From: Alphaproteobacteria bacterium
Lineage (GTDB): Bacteria; Pseudomonadota; Alphaproteobacteria; UBA1280; UBA12223
Reading direction: 5' to 3'
Length of the DNA stretch: 14,037 nucleotides
Assembly: GCA_003450915.1 (NCBI GenBank)
Contig: DMEM01000054.1
Span: 1 to 14,037 of the forward strand
Part shown: positions 6,504 through 12,824 of the stretch, in pieces
Numbering within the stretch: the first letter of the stretch is position 1
Layout of the letters: each line of letters starts with the position of its first letter
Program-made: the position numbers and the translations under genes
Notes under the pieces: model-generated
Seen by the model: the letters and a program-made list of their open reading frames with translations, nothing else
Told to the model about the DNA's origin: nothing
Databases searched by the model: none

Positions 6504-7196
6504 TTAATTGTCAAATGGCATTACTTTAAACCAGACATGTCTGGCACCAGTAGTGTTATATAAACGAATATTACCAGTGGTATAATCATTATCGTCAAAC
6601 TTTTCATCTATTGCAAAAGCAAGGGATTCTTCAACAGAAAACAGAACTGTCCAAACACTACACACATCACCTGCATCGCAATATATATCAGGAGTTAGAG
6701 CCGTTCCTGGCCCCCAAGTGTCAGATTCAAAAACTCTAAAACCTCCCATGTACGGAGTATTTGTTTTTAAATCAGCGTTAGATGGGGCAGATGTTCCAAA
6801 GTAAGGTCCTTTCCAATTTGTTTCAGTTGTTTTTGTAAATAGTGCTCTTGCATCTAAGATATCACTAGCTCTAGGGGCGTGCTGTCCTGTATCGATATAA
6901 TAAGCTTCATATGCTTTAGCAATTTCTGTTAATTGAGTATATAGCGATGTTACTTTAGAATCTTGAATAGCAGAGTATAAAGCAGCTCCTGATATTACAG
7001 ATAGCGCACCAAATATTGCTAGAGCAATACGAGCATCAAGCCCAAACATTGCACCTTGTGAGGTTCGTACTCTAGTCGCTTGCTGACCTTCGACTAACCT
7101 AAAGGAAAGTCTACGGAGCCTCGCTAAAAACAGTCTCCCAGACTGTTTTTTTAACGCTTGAACTTCAAGCCCGAACATGGCACCTTTATTTAGCAT
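6504..7196 (-). CDS. Type IV pilin-like / pseudopilin-like protein with an insertion in its leader
   Basis: The ATG at 7196 is chosen because GGAG (7206-7203) sits 6 nt before it; the ATG at 7202 would touch the Shine-Dalgarno. This gives 230 residues. From residue 48, G-A-M-F-G-L-D leads into a long hydrophobic helix (about 55-77). This resembles a prepilin cleavage site, with Met at +1 and Asp at +5 in place of Glu. The globular part has Y-x-x-D-T-G near 100 and W-K-G-P-Y near 124, typical of pseudopilins, two cysteines three residues apart from the centre of Y-C-D-A-G-D-V-C, and a D-D-N-D-x3-G-N-I-R motif near the end. Residues 11-53 are an in-frame insertion that repeats G-A-M-F-G-L; without it the leader would be about 6 residues. 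It is the last gene of the ppiD operon, 21 nt after the preceding gene. The precise role (pilus, secretion or uptake) is unknown. Confidence 0.8.
   Translation of the reverse strand: MLNKGAMFGLEVQALKKQSGRLFLARLRRLSFRLVEGQQATRVRTSQGAMFGLDARIALAIFGALSVISGAALYSAIQDSKVTSLYTQLTEIAKAYEAYYIDTGQHAPRASDILDARALFTKTTETNWKGPYFGTSAPSNADLKTNTPYMGGFRVFESDTWGPGTALTPDIYCDAGDVCSVWTVLFSVEESLAFAIDEKFDDNDYTTGNIRLYNTTGARHVWFKVMPFDN
7036..7186 (-). repeat. In-frame hairpin-rich insertion flanked by 22-bp direct repeats
   Basis: Two 22-bp direct repeats (7036-7057 and 7165-7186) differ at two positions and lie exactly 129 bp (43 codons) apart. The 107 bp between them contain several hairpins: TAGTCG/CGACTA (7073-7078 with 7091-7096) inside a longer imperfect stem GAGG...CCTC (7060-7122), then a perfect 11-bp stem AAAAACAGTCT/AGACTGTTTTT with loop CCC (7126-7150). 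A further hairpin GCTTGAA/TTCAAGC (7156-7170) overlaps the repeat edge. By hand count the 107 bp are 46% G+C, above the surroundings, and encode an arginine-rich peptide. This looks like a palindromic element inserted inside a gene, comparable in style to Rickettsia palindromic elements, though I do not claim membership of that family. Confidence 0.7.
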
Positions 7197-7217
7197 TTTC
7201 ATCTCCGTTCTTTGTTC

Positions 7218-8201
7218 TTATTTTGATTTAATGTGCTCGATAATAATATAGTTCGATGTAGTTGTTTTTTCTAACTGGTACATTTCAATGATATTGCTTG
7301 TATTTTGTAAAGCGTAGTTTTTAATAGCATGTACTCTTTTTTGACATAGTAGATCATTATTTAAGTTACATGTAAAAGTAAATTTATTAGTTTTGCTATT
7401 AAGAATTAAGTTTTCAACTTTTACTTTTTCAGACTCTAGTAGTATTCCATCACCTTTTTTAAATACAATGATATTTGCTTTGTTTGTGTAGTTTAATTTT
7501 TCTACTTGTTTAGCTTGCTTAGCGTTCTCTTTTTTTGAGTTTGTTGCTGCAGGCTGAATAGGATTGTTAATATTATAATCATGGCGGTGGTTAACTAGCT
7601 GAGCTTGATTCACTTCTAAACTAGAGTTTTCGTATAATGCAAAGTTATACTTATAAGGTAATGTTTTACCAATTAAATCATTTATATAATTGAATCTGTT
7701 TTTACATAATTGATCAACCGACTGGCAGTACATTTTAAATTTAACTAAGAATTTATCTTCTGCCTTTTTGATAATATTTTTTATATCTGTTTGAGATTGC
7801 TCAACCGGAATTATATTTTTATTTTTATAGTTAATAAATAAGTTAGAGTACTTATTAAGATCTAAGTTAACAGATTCTAAAATAAGTTTGTTTTTTTGTA
7901 TGTATGTAGATTTTTCTACAATAGAAATTTGCTGTTTTACTTTTTGTTTATAAAAAATAAGATTTAAAATTTCAACTCTTTGCTTACAAAAAATATCTTT
8001 GCTGCTGCAAATAGCTTTTATTTTTAAATCGTTATTTTTTAAAAAGCCAATAGCGTTACGCACAGGCTTTATATCTTTTTGAGCAACCCATTTATTTTGC
8101 TCTTGATAAGTCAAAGTATACTTACCATCTGCAGCATTGGCTATAGATGAACTTAGTCCTAAAATTAATGAACAGATAGTAAGTATAACTTTGTATTTCA
8201 T
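7218..8201 (-). CDS. Secreted protein with three cysteine-pair repeats, unknown function
   Basis: A 327-residue protein with a clear Sec signal peptide (cleavage after A-N-A, about residue 23), so it should be periplasmic or exported. The mature chain is lysine-, asparagine- and isoleucine-rich. Three related units of roughly 60-75 residues can be aligned. Each has a helix, a strand, a cysteine pair, then [KQ]-x-R and a helix: Cys65-x6-Cys72, Cys159-x6-Cys166 and Cys278-x7-Cys286. Each pair could form a disulfide. The helix-strand-loop-helix order with the conserved Arg recalls the OmpA C-terminal fold, but the peptidoglycan-binding residues are not obvious, so this is only a guess. It lies 41 nt after ppiD and 21 nt before the pilin-like gene with no terminator, so the three are probably co-transcribed. 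The start has an AAGGA ribosome-binding site. Confidence 0.8.
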   Translation of the reverse strand: MKYKVILTICSLILGLSSSIANAADGKYTLTYQEQNKWVAQKDIKPVRNAIGFLKNNDLKIKAICSSKDIFCKQRVEILNLIFYKQKVKQQISIVEKSTYIQKNKLILESVNLDLNKYSNLFINYKNKNIIPVEQSQTDIKNIIKKAEDKFLVKFKMYCQSVDQLCKNRFNYINDLIGKTLPYKYNFALYENSSLEVNQAQLVNHRHDYNINNPIQPAATNSKKENAKQAKQVEKLNYTNKANIIVFKKGDGILLESEKVKVENLILNSKTNKFTFTCNLNNDLLCQKRVHAIKNYALQNTSNIIEMYQLEKTTTSNYIIIEHIKSK

Positions 8202-8242
8202 TTTAAATTTTCCTTAAATATTTAAATATCTATTTAATATAT

Positions 8243-10114
8243 CTAGTTTTGTTTAATGATTTGGTCAATTAACGCTTGGTTAACTTTAACTTTATGTTCT
8301 TTTCTTAAAGCATCAACAAAAGAGTAGTATAAATCATTAGTTTTTTGCATTACTAGTGCTTGTCTTAGTTTCTCTTTATTCGCATCTGAAATTTCTTCTT
8401 GGTATGAGCCTAGAACCTTAACGATTAGAATATCGTTTTCAGTATGTAGAGTTTTATTAACAACTGTATTTGTTGCTGTTTCAAACATATTCTTAGCAAC
8501 ATCTGCAGAAACTTCTTTTTTCTGATCGCCAATTCTAGCAATTGAAACTACAGATTTAATAGGTGCTGAAAGTTTGAATTGTTTAACAGCATCTTTAAAT
8601 GAAAGTTTATTTTCTTGAATTGCTGCTAAAACTTCATCTGCTTTTGCTTGTAGTAGTTCAGCAGTTTTTTCTTGCTCGAAAGTAGTTGTTAGTAAACCTT
8701 TAACTTTTTCAAGAGGTTTTACAGATTCATCTTTAATATCTGTAACTTGAACAAAACCTGTTGAACCAAAGTCTAGTTCGATAGGTTGGCTAACTTCATC
8801 TAAAGCTGTTTCAAAAACATCTTTAATATAGTCTTGTGGTCCGTTTGCTTTAGCGTCTGTAAAGTTTTGTAGTTTAAAACCAAGTTCTTTAGCTATGTTG
8901 TCTAATTTTTCACCTGCTGAAACCATGTCTAAAGTTGTATTGATTTTTTCATCAAGAGCTTCTTCTGCTTTGTTTGCAATTAAATCAGCTTTAATTTTAT
9001 CTTTAACTTCATCAAAGCTTTTTAGTTTTGATTCTTTTATTTCATTTAGTTTAAAGATGTGGTAACCAAATACAGATTTAATAGCTGAATGAGCAACGTC
9101 ACCTTTTTTAGCTGAATTTATAGCGTTTTCAAATTCTGCACCAAAGATATCGCCAGTTAACCAGCCCATGTCGCCGTTTTTAACTTTAGATACTTTATCA
9201 GTTGAGTACTCTGTAACGTATTTGTTAAAGTTTTCTGATAGGTCAGCTAATGCTAAAACTTTATCAGCAGTTTCTTTATCTTTAACTAAAATTTGTTGTA
9301 CTTTAAATTCTGGCTTAGTGAAGAATTCTTCGCTGTGCTCTTCAAAGTATTGCTTAATTTCTTCAGCTGTAACAGTTTGTTCTTTAGCTAAAGCATCTTT
9401 AGAAACAACAAGTAGTTTAAAGCTTCTTTTTTCAGCAATTTTAAAGTTATCAATTTGTTTGTTGTAAATAGCTTCTAGCTCTTCATCTGTCGGCTTTGGT
9501 AATCCAGCTAAGTCAGTTGCTTTAATTGTTAGGATGTCAGCATCGCGTCTTTCTTGAGCGTGCTTAACTTGCATTTCTAGTTCATCATCTGAAACTACAA
9601 TAGCTTGATTAAACATAATTGCAATAATGTTTGCTTGAATGTTTTTAACTAAAGTTGCTTCATATTCTAGAGCTGTAAGTTGAGCTTGAGCTAATACTGC
9701 TTTATATGTTTCTTTGTCAAATTTACCATCTTTTTGGAAAGCTTTTTCATTTTTAATTAGTTCAAAAACAGTTTTGTTGCTAATTTGGATGTTTTCATCT
9801 TTAGCGTAAGCTTCAAGTAAAGCTTGAGAAGTAAGTTCTTGAGTAATTTGTTTTTCAACGCCAAATAGTTTCATTAATTCAGGAGAAAGTTCTTGTCCTT
9901 GGAACTGTTGAGAAATTTGTTGTTTAGCCAGTTGGTATGCTCTGTGAAATTCAGTAGGTGTAACTTCAGCCTCACCAACTTTAATAGCATAGTTTTTGTT
10001 AAATGATAGGCCTGATAACCCCATACCCCAGAAAACAAAAGCTAGAGTAATGATCACAAGAACAAGTCTAACTAGTTTATTATGAGCAATGTCATTTCTA
10101 AGTTTATTTAGCAT
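8243..10114 (-). CDS. ppiD: PpiD/SurA-like membrane-anchored peptidyl-prolyl isomerase (periplasmic chaperone)
   Basis: The start at 10114 (MLNKLRND) is preferred to the ATG 23 codons upstream, because AAAGGT lies just before it and the upstream stretch overlaps the leader. The resulting 623 residues equal the size of E. coli PpiD. A short cytoplasmic tail is followed by one transmembrane helix (about 14-33) ending in W-G-M-G. Then come a SurA-N-like helical chaperone region (about 45-230) and a parvulin domain (about 269-362) with the usual elements V-Q-Q-I-L-V, G-D-M-G-W and G-Y-H-I-F-K-L. A C-terminal chaperone-like region completes the protein. PpiD proteins sit next to the SecYEG channel and assist newly exported proteins. 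It heads an operon with two exported proteins of unknown function, which may be clients. In many alphaproteobacteria a ppiD-type gene lies beside tpiA-secG, as here. Confidence 0.92.
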   Translation of the reverse strand: MLNKLRNDIAHNKLVRLVLVIITLAFVFWGMGLSGLSFNKNYAIKVGEAEVTPTEFHRAYQLAKQQISQQFQGQELSPELMKLFGVEKQITQELTSQALLEAYAKDENIQISNKTVFELIKNEKAFQKDGKFDKETYKAVLAQAQLTALEYEATLVKNIQANIIAIMFNQAIVVSDDELEMQVKHAQERRDADILTIKATDLAGLPKPTDEELEAIYNKQIDNFKIAEKRSFKLLVVSKDALAKEQTVTAEEIKQYFEEHSEEFFTKPEFKVQQILVKDKETADKVLALADLSENFNKYVTEYSTDKVSKVKNGDMGWLTGDIFGAEFENAINSAKKGDVAHSAIKSVFGYHIFKLNEIKESKLKSFDEVKDKIKADLIANKAEEALDEKINTTLDMVSAGEKLDNIAKELGFKLQNFTDAKANGPQDYIKDVFETALDEVSQPIELDFGSTGFVQVTDIKDESVKPLEKVKGLLTTTFEQEKTAELLQAKADEVLAAIQENKLSFKDAVKQFKLSAPIKSVVSIARIGDQKKEVSADVAKNMFETATNTVVNKTLHTENDILIVKVLGSYQEEISDANKEKLRQALVMQKTNDLYYSFVDALRKEHKVKVNQALIDQIIKQN

Positions 10115-10165
10115 TTTTTTTACCTTTTTTGTGTTTTTGATTAATATAGTATAAAACCGAGTAAT

Positions 10166-10194
10166 ATTATGGCATAAAAACAACTAATTTTCAA
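10166..10194 (-). promoter_or_regulatory. Promoter of the ppiD operon
   Basis: On the minus strand: TTGAAA (10194-10189), a 17-nt spacer and CATAAT (10171-10166). The leader to the ATG at 10114 is about 45 nt. This also supports the shorter ppiD start. Confidence 0.7.
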
Positions 10195-10216
10195 TAAATA
10201 AAACACCTTTTAATCA

Positions 10217-10250
10217 CAAAAAAAGAAGGCCCTGAATTTCAGAGCCTTTC
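10217..10250 (-). terminator. Terminator of the lipoprotein gene at 10261
   Basis: On the minus strand, GGCTCTGA pairs with TCAGGGCC (one U-G pair; the same position is a C-A mismatch on the + strand), followed by TTC and seven T's. It lies just after the lipoprotein stop and before the ppiD promoter. Confidence 0.8.
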
Positions 10251-10260
10251 TTAACGCTTG

Positions 10261-10809
10261 TTAAATCACAAAGTCATCAACTGTTGTGTTTGCAACAATG
10301 GATGATATACTTGTTTCTCTTATGGATCTTTGATCGTTTTGATCAATTATAGTAACAAACTTTTCTTTACAAAGAAGCATTGTTACCATAATTTTATCTT
10401 TTTTCATCTCTGACTCAAACATCTCAACGATGAATGAACGTTGATGAGTTTGCCCATTGTACTGGTCAGAAATGCCGTTTGCTATTCTATTAACCATAAA
10501 CAGCTGGCAGCTTTTGTATTCATTAGGTGTATTTACCTGAACGCCAGTATCTTCAGAAAATTGTTCAAAGCTTTTTTGAAAGAATCCTGTTTGCATGTTA
10601 ACTTTAGTAGTTAGATGTTCAGGTAGACCATTGGCGTATGTTTCGCCTTTTAGCTTTTTTTCACCTTCTTCTTCTGCCCAATAAAAAATACTCATTTTGT
10701 TGGTTTCCATACTGGTTCTATAGTACTTTGTCTCTGCATCTGGAGTTGAAGAACAACCCATCAAAGCTGAAGAAAGAAGAGTTAGTACTACCAAAACTAA
10801 GTTTTTCAT
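10261..10809 (-). CDS. Predicted lipoprotein of unknown function
   Basis: A 182-residue protein starting with a lysine-containing hydrophobic signal (residues 1-18) and the lipobox A-L-M-G-C, which puts the lipidated cysteine at 19. Ser-Ser follows, so in enterobacterial terms an outer-membrane destination is more likely. After a flexible 10-residue linker comes a mixed alpha/beta globular part with Cys102 and Cys148 as possible disulfide partners; the last 30 residues look beta-rich. AAGGA precedes the start. The gene is monocistronic, with its own terminator, and divergent from tpiA. Between its start and tpiA lie a short perfect hairpin GACCTT-GAT-AAGGTC (10823-10837, in its leader) and a longer palindrome. 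No family is recognised. Confidence 0.85.
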   Translation of the reverse strand: MKNLVLVVLTLLSSALMGCSSTPDAETKYYRTSMETNKMSIFYWAEEEGEKKLKGETYANGLPEHLTTKVNMQTGFFQKSFEQFSEDTGVQVNTPNEYKSCQLFMVNRIANGISDQYNGQTHQRSFIVEMFESEMKKDKIMVTMLLCKEKFVTIIDQNDQRSIRETSISSIVANTTVDDFVI

Positions 10810-10864
10810 TAAAAATCCTTATGACCTTGATAAGGTCTTAAAATAGGTTTGCCGATATGCAAAT

Positions 10865-10910
10865 GGCTTACCACTTATCACTTATTGTAAGCAGAGATAA
10901 AAGGTAAGCC
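10865..10910. repeat. Intergenic 46-bp imperfect palindrome
   Basis: A perfect 8-bp outer stem GGCTTACC/GGTAAGCC (10865-10872, 10903-10910) encloses TTATC/GATAA (10875-10879, 10896-10900) and a small CTTA-TTG-TAAG hairpin (10881-10891). No T run follows on the + strand, so it is not an ordinary terminator. It could be a dispersed palindromic repeat or an RNA structure in the leader of the lipoprotein gene. The rest of the 10810-11074 gap shows no gene. Confidence 0.6.
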
Positions 10911-10993
10911 CATTACTGGATGTTTTATATAAATTTATATACTTCAGGCTAAAGAATTCCCTGACTTGTCAGTTGCATTAATTTCGATATTTA

Positions 10994-11023
10994 TTGACAA
11001 GAAATAGATTGTTGATGCATACT
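10994..11023 (+). promoter_or_regulatory. Promoter of tpiA
   Basis: A perfect -35 box TTGACA (10994-10999), an 18-nt spacer and -10 box CATACT (11018-11023), with a leader of about 45 nt. The interrupted palindrome CTGAC-TT-GTCAG (10961-10972) ends 21 bp before the -35 box and could be an operator. Confidence 0.55.
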
Positions 11024-11074
11024 AAAAAAATAATCAAATAATCTAGATTTAAACTAAAGAAAGAATAAGAAATC

Positions 11075-11818
11075 ATGAAATATTTTATGGCTAACTGGAA
11101 AATGAATGGTGATAGAAGCTTTTGGTATAACTTAGCAGAGCAAACAGCTCTTCAAGCAAAAGAATTTAAAGACTGCAAATTTGTAATGTTTCCTCCATTT
11201 GTAGCTTTAGCAGATGTTGAGAATGCTCTTTTTGAAGCAGAAAAAAATGTAGAATTAGGTGCTCAAGATGTTTCAAATTATGAACATGGTGCTTTTACAT
11301 CACAGGTTAGTGCAGAAATGCTAACAGGGCTAGGTTGCTCATATGTGTTAGTAGGGCATTCAGAATGTCGTGAATATTTAGGTCAACCAGATGAACTTCT
11401 AGCAGAAAAAATAGAAGTAGCTCAAGCAAAAGGTTTAAAAACAGTTTTATGTATTGGTGAAACATTAGAAGAGTATGAAGCAGGTCAATCAGTACAAATC
11501 GTAGTTGAGCAATTAGAAAAATGTTTAGCAAATTGTGAAAATTCTGATTTATTAGCAGTGGCTTATGAGCCTGTTTGGGCAATCGGTACAGGAAAAGTTG
11601 CAACAATTGATGATATAAAACCTATTTTTGCAGAAATTAAGCAATCTTTACTTGACAAATTTGGTTCAAAAGGTGATAATGTGGCATTATTATATGGTGG
11701 TTCAGTAAAAGCTGATAATGCCAACGAAATTTTCTCAGTTGATGAAATTAATGGTGTTCTTGTTGGAGGCGCAAGCCTAGATGCTACAAGTTTTGTAGAT
11801 ATCGCAAGAAACGCTTAA
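11075..11818 (+). CDS. tpiA: Triose-phosphate isomerase
   Basis: A cytoplasmic TIM-barrel enzyme that interconverts dihydroxyacetone phosphate and glyceraldehyde 3-phosphate in glycolysis and gluconeogenesis. The 247-residue length is typical. The active-site residues are all visible: Asn7 and Lys9 in N-W-K-M-N, His95 in V-G-H-S-E, and the general base Glu165 in A-Y-E-P-V-W-A-I-G-T-G-K. The phosphate-binding ends L-Y-G-G-S-V (206-211) and V-G-G-A-S-L (230-235) are also present. The usual S-E-R-R has Cys in place of the first Arg (S-E-C-R, 96-99). The ribosome-binding site is weak and A-rich (AAGAAAGAATAAGAA). No clear terminator follows; secG begins 219 nt later after two palindromic repeats, so read-through into secG is plausible. 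Confidence 0.98.
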   Translation: MKYFMANWKMNGDRSFWYNLAEQTALQAKEFKDCKFVMFPPFVALADVENALFEAEKNVELGAQDVSNYEHGAFTSQVSAEMLTGLGCSYVLVGHSECREYLGQPDELLAEKIEVAQAKGLKTVLCIGETLEEYEAGQSVQIVVEQLEKCLANCENSDLLAVAYEPVWAIGTGKVATIDDIKPIFAEIKQSLLDKFGSKGDNVALLYGGSVKADNANEIFSVDEINGVLVGGASLDATSFVDIARNA

Positions 11819-11841
11819 AATGATTCTTTGAAAAATATTTT

Positions 11842-11893
11842 ATCTTTTAAGCTCTTTTCCGTAGCTAAAGTACGCGGCAATTACTTAAAAGAT
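11842..11893. repeat. Inverted repeat downstream of tpiA
   Basis: A perfect 10-bp inverted repeat ATCTTTTAAG / CTTAAAAGAT (11842-11851 and 11884-11893). It encloses a 32-bp centre where CCGTA (11859-11863) can partly pair with TACGCGG (11871-11877). No T run follows, so it is a poor terminator on the + strand. It could be a decayed repeat element or an RNA-stabilising end for tpiA mRNA. Confidence 0.5.
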
Positions 11894-11955
11894 AAAAATC
11901 TTAATTCAAATAATTCATTTTTATTCATCTCTGAATATAAGCAAAATAAAAACTA

Positions 11956-12016
11956 CGTCATCCTGAACTTGATTCAGGATCTCAGAGAAAAAGAGATGCT
12001 AAGAAATAGCATGACG
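11956..12016. repeat. Cloverleaf-like palindromic repeat before secG
   Basis: An outer stem CGTCAT/ATGACG (11956-11961, 12011-12016) encloses three perfect hairpins: CCTGAA/TTCAGG (11962-11978), ATCTC/GAGAT (11979-11997) and ATGCTA/TAGCAT (11996-12012). By hand count it is 41% G+C. Repeats starting with this CGTCATCCTGAACTTG-type sequence are dispersed in many proteobacterial genomes and often give spurious ORFs reading V-I-L-N-L-I-Q-D-L. That frame is open here too (11828-12022) but is not a gene. The repeat ends only 8 nt before the secG ribosome-binding site. Confidence 0.75.
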
Positions 12017-12037
12017 GGTTAAAAAAGGAAGAAAGAA

Positions 12038-12346
12038 ATGTATATTAGTTTACTTACAGTAGCACACATCGTGTTAGCAATTTTATTAATTCTTGTTGTT
12101 TTACTACAAAGATCAGAATCTAGCATGGGTGCTTTAGGTGGTTCTAATGCAGTATTTACTGGTAAAAGCGTATCTGGTATTTTAACTAAAGCTACAACAA
12201 TTATTGCAGTTTTATTTATGGCAACAAGCTTAATGGTAGTTAGAGAGAGCTACAAAACTAAAGCTCAAGAGTCAGTAGTTGAAGCAATTCAAACACAAAC
12301 TGAAACTCCAGTTGAAGAACAAGAGCCAGCTCTTCCAACTAAATAA
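12038..12346 (+). CDS. secG: Preprotein translocase subunit SecG
   Basis: A small inner-membrane subunit of SecYEG that assists the SecA-driven cycle. The 102 residues hold two transmembrane helices (about 3-22 and 52-70). Between them lies the family motif L-L-Q-R-S-E, followed by a glycine-rich cytoplasmic loop (S-M-G-A-L-G-G-S). The C-terminal tail is acidic and rich in Glu, Thr and Pro, as is common in alphaproteobacterial SecG. AGGAAG lies 8 nt before the start. It follows tpiA as in many alphaproteobacteria, but the frequent next gene pyrG is absent: a terminator closes the unit directly after secG. Confidence 0.95.
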   Translation: MYISLLTVAHIVLAILLILVVLLQRSESSMGALGGSNAVFTGKSVSGILTKATTIIAVLFMATSLMVVRESYKTKAQESVVEAIQTQTETPVEEQEPALPTK

Positions 12347-12362
12347 GATTTTATACAAATAG

Positions 12363-12391
12363 GAAAGCCCTGCAGTTGCAGGGCTTTTTTC
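12363..12391. terminator. Terminator after secG, shared with the convergent gene
   Basis: A stem AGCCCTGCA/TGCAGGGCT (12366-12385) is followed by a T run (12385-12390). The A run on the left is short, so it should work better on the + strand. Confidence 0.9.
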
Positions 12392-12403
12392 TATCATGCT
12401 AAG

Positions 12404-12658
12404 TTATAATTTTTTAGTATGAATTTCGATCTTGTCTCCTTTAACTGTTAATGTGTTGGTGGGTTTTAGTAGCATTGGAATTTGTTGCACTCCATTGATT
12501 ACTACGGTTACTTCTGTTTTAGAGGTTACAGTAACCGTCATTTCCGGTCCAGTATTGCCCAGTGTCAGCTCGGCACCATCGCGCGGTACTAAACGAGATC
12601 CAGCAAAAACAGAAGAAGAGACTAGGGTTAGAAGTGCTGCGATAATGAACTTTTTCAT
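12404..12658 (-). CDS. Small exported protein of unknown function
   Basis: The start is taken at 12658 (MKKFIIAALL), because AAGGA lies about 10 nt upstream and a signal peptide begins there; the ATG 22 codons earlier has neither. The 84-residue product has a clean Sec signal with cleavage after V-F-A (residue 18-19). The 65-residue mature part has no cysteine and alternates Thr, Val and Ile in a pattern that suggests a small beta sandwich or barrel (T-V-T-V-T-S, V-T-V-V-I-N-G). It would be a soluble periplasmic or exported protein. Its leader region holds a perfect 12-bp palindrome (12686-12697). It is convergent with secG. An open frame on the opposite strand covers the same DNA but has no ribosome-binding site. 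No family is recognised. Confidence 0.75.
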   Translation of the reverse strand: MKKFIIAALLTLVSSSVFAGSRLVPRDGAELTLGNTGPEMTVTVTSKTEVTVVINGVQQIPMLLKPTNTLTVKGDKIEIHTKKL

Positions 12659-12685
12659 TATTTTTTTCCTTTTAATGAAAAACGC

Positions 12686-12697
12686 CTTTCTAGAAAG
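12686..12697. promoter_or_regulatory. Perfect 12-bp palindrome upstream of the small exported protein gene
   Basis: CTTTCTAGAAAG lies 28 bp upstream of the ATG at 12658. This is where the leader or the start of transcription should be. It could be an operator; no protein can be named. Confidence 0.3.
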
Positions 12698-12785
12698 AGT
12701 ATTTATCAGCGTTAGGGCTGGCAATTCTAAAAAGGCAATTGAATGTATATAAATTTATACATAGTATAATAAATGCCTGACAAAT

Positions 12786-12817
12786 AAAAAGAACCAGCAT
12801 TTGCTGGCCTTTTTTTA
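12786..12817. terminator. Terminator for the startless minus-strand ORF
   Basis: A stem CCAGC/GCTGG with loop ATTT, flanked by an A run (12786-12790) and a T run (12810-12816). It lies 8 nt beyond the stop codon at 12825 on the minus strand. Confidence 0.75.
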
Positions 12818-12824
12818 TGGAAAT

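Noticed and set aside
6504..7196. Frameshift or assembly error in the pilin-like gene
   Set aside because: The extra segment is exactly 43 codons, has no stop, and is bounded by near-identical direct repeats, so an insertion or duplication explains it better.
10865..10910. Possible tRNA or small cloverleaf RNA
   Set aside because: It is only 46 nt, with no anticodon arm or T-loop, and simply forms one long hairpin.
11828..12022. Open frame of 64 codons between tpiA and secG
   Set aside because: It has no ribosome-binding site, and it translates the inverted repeat and the cloverleaf repeat, including the well-known spurious V-I-L-N-L-I-Q-D-L reading.
12432..12752. Open frame on the + strand opposite the small exported protein gene
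   Set aside because: It has no ribosome-binding site or recognisable domain. The opposite strand has a ribosome-binding site followed by a signal peptide.
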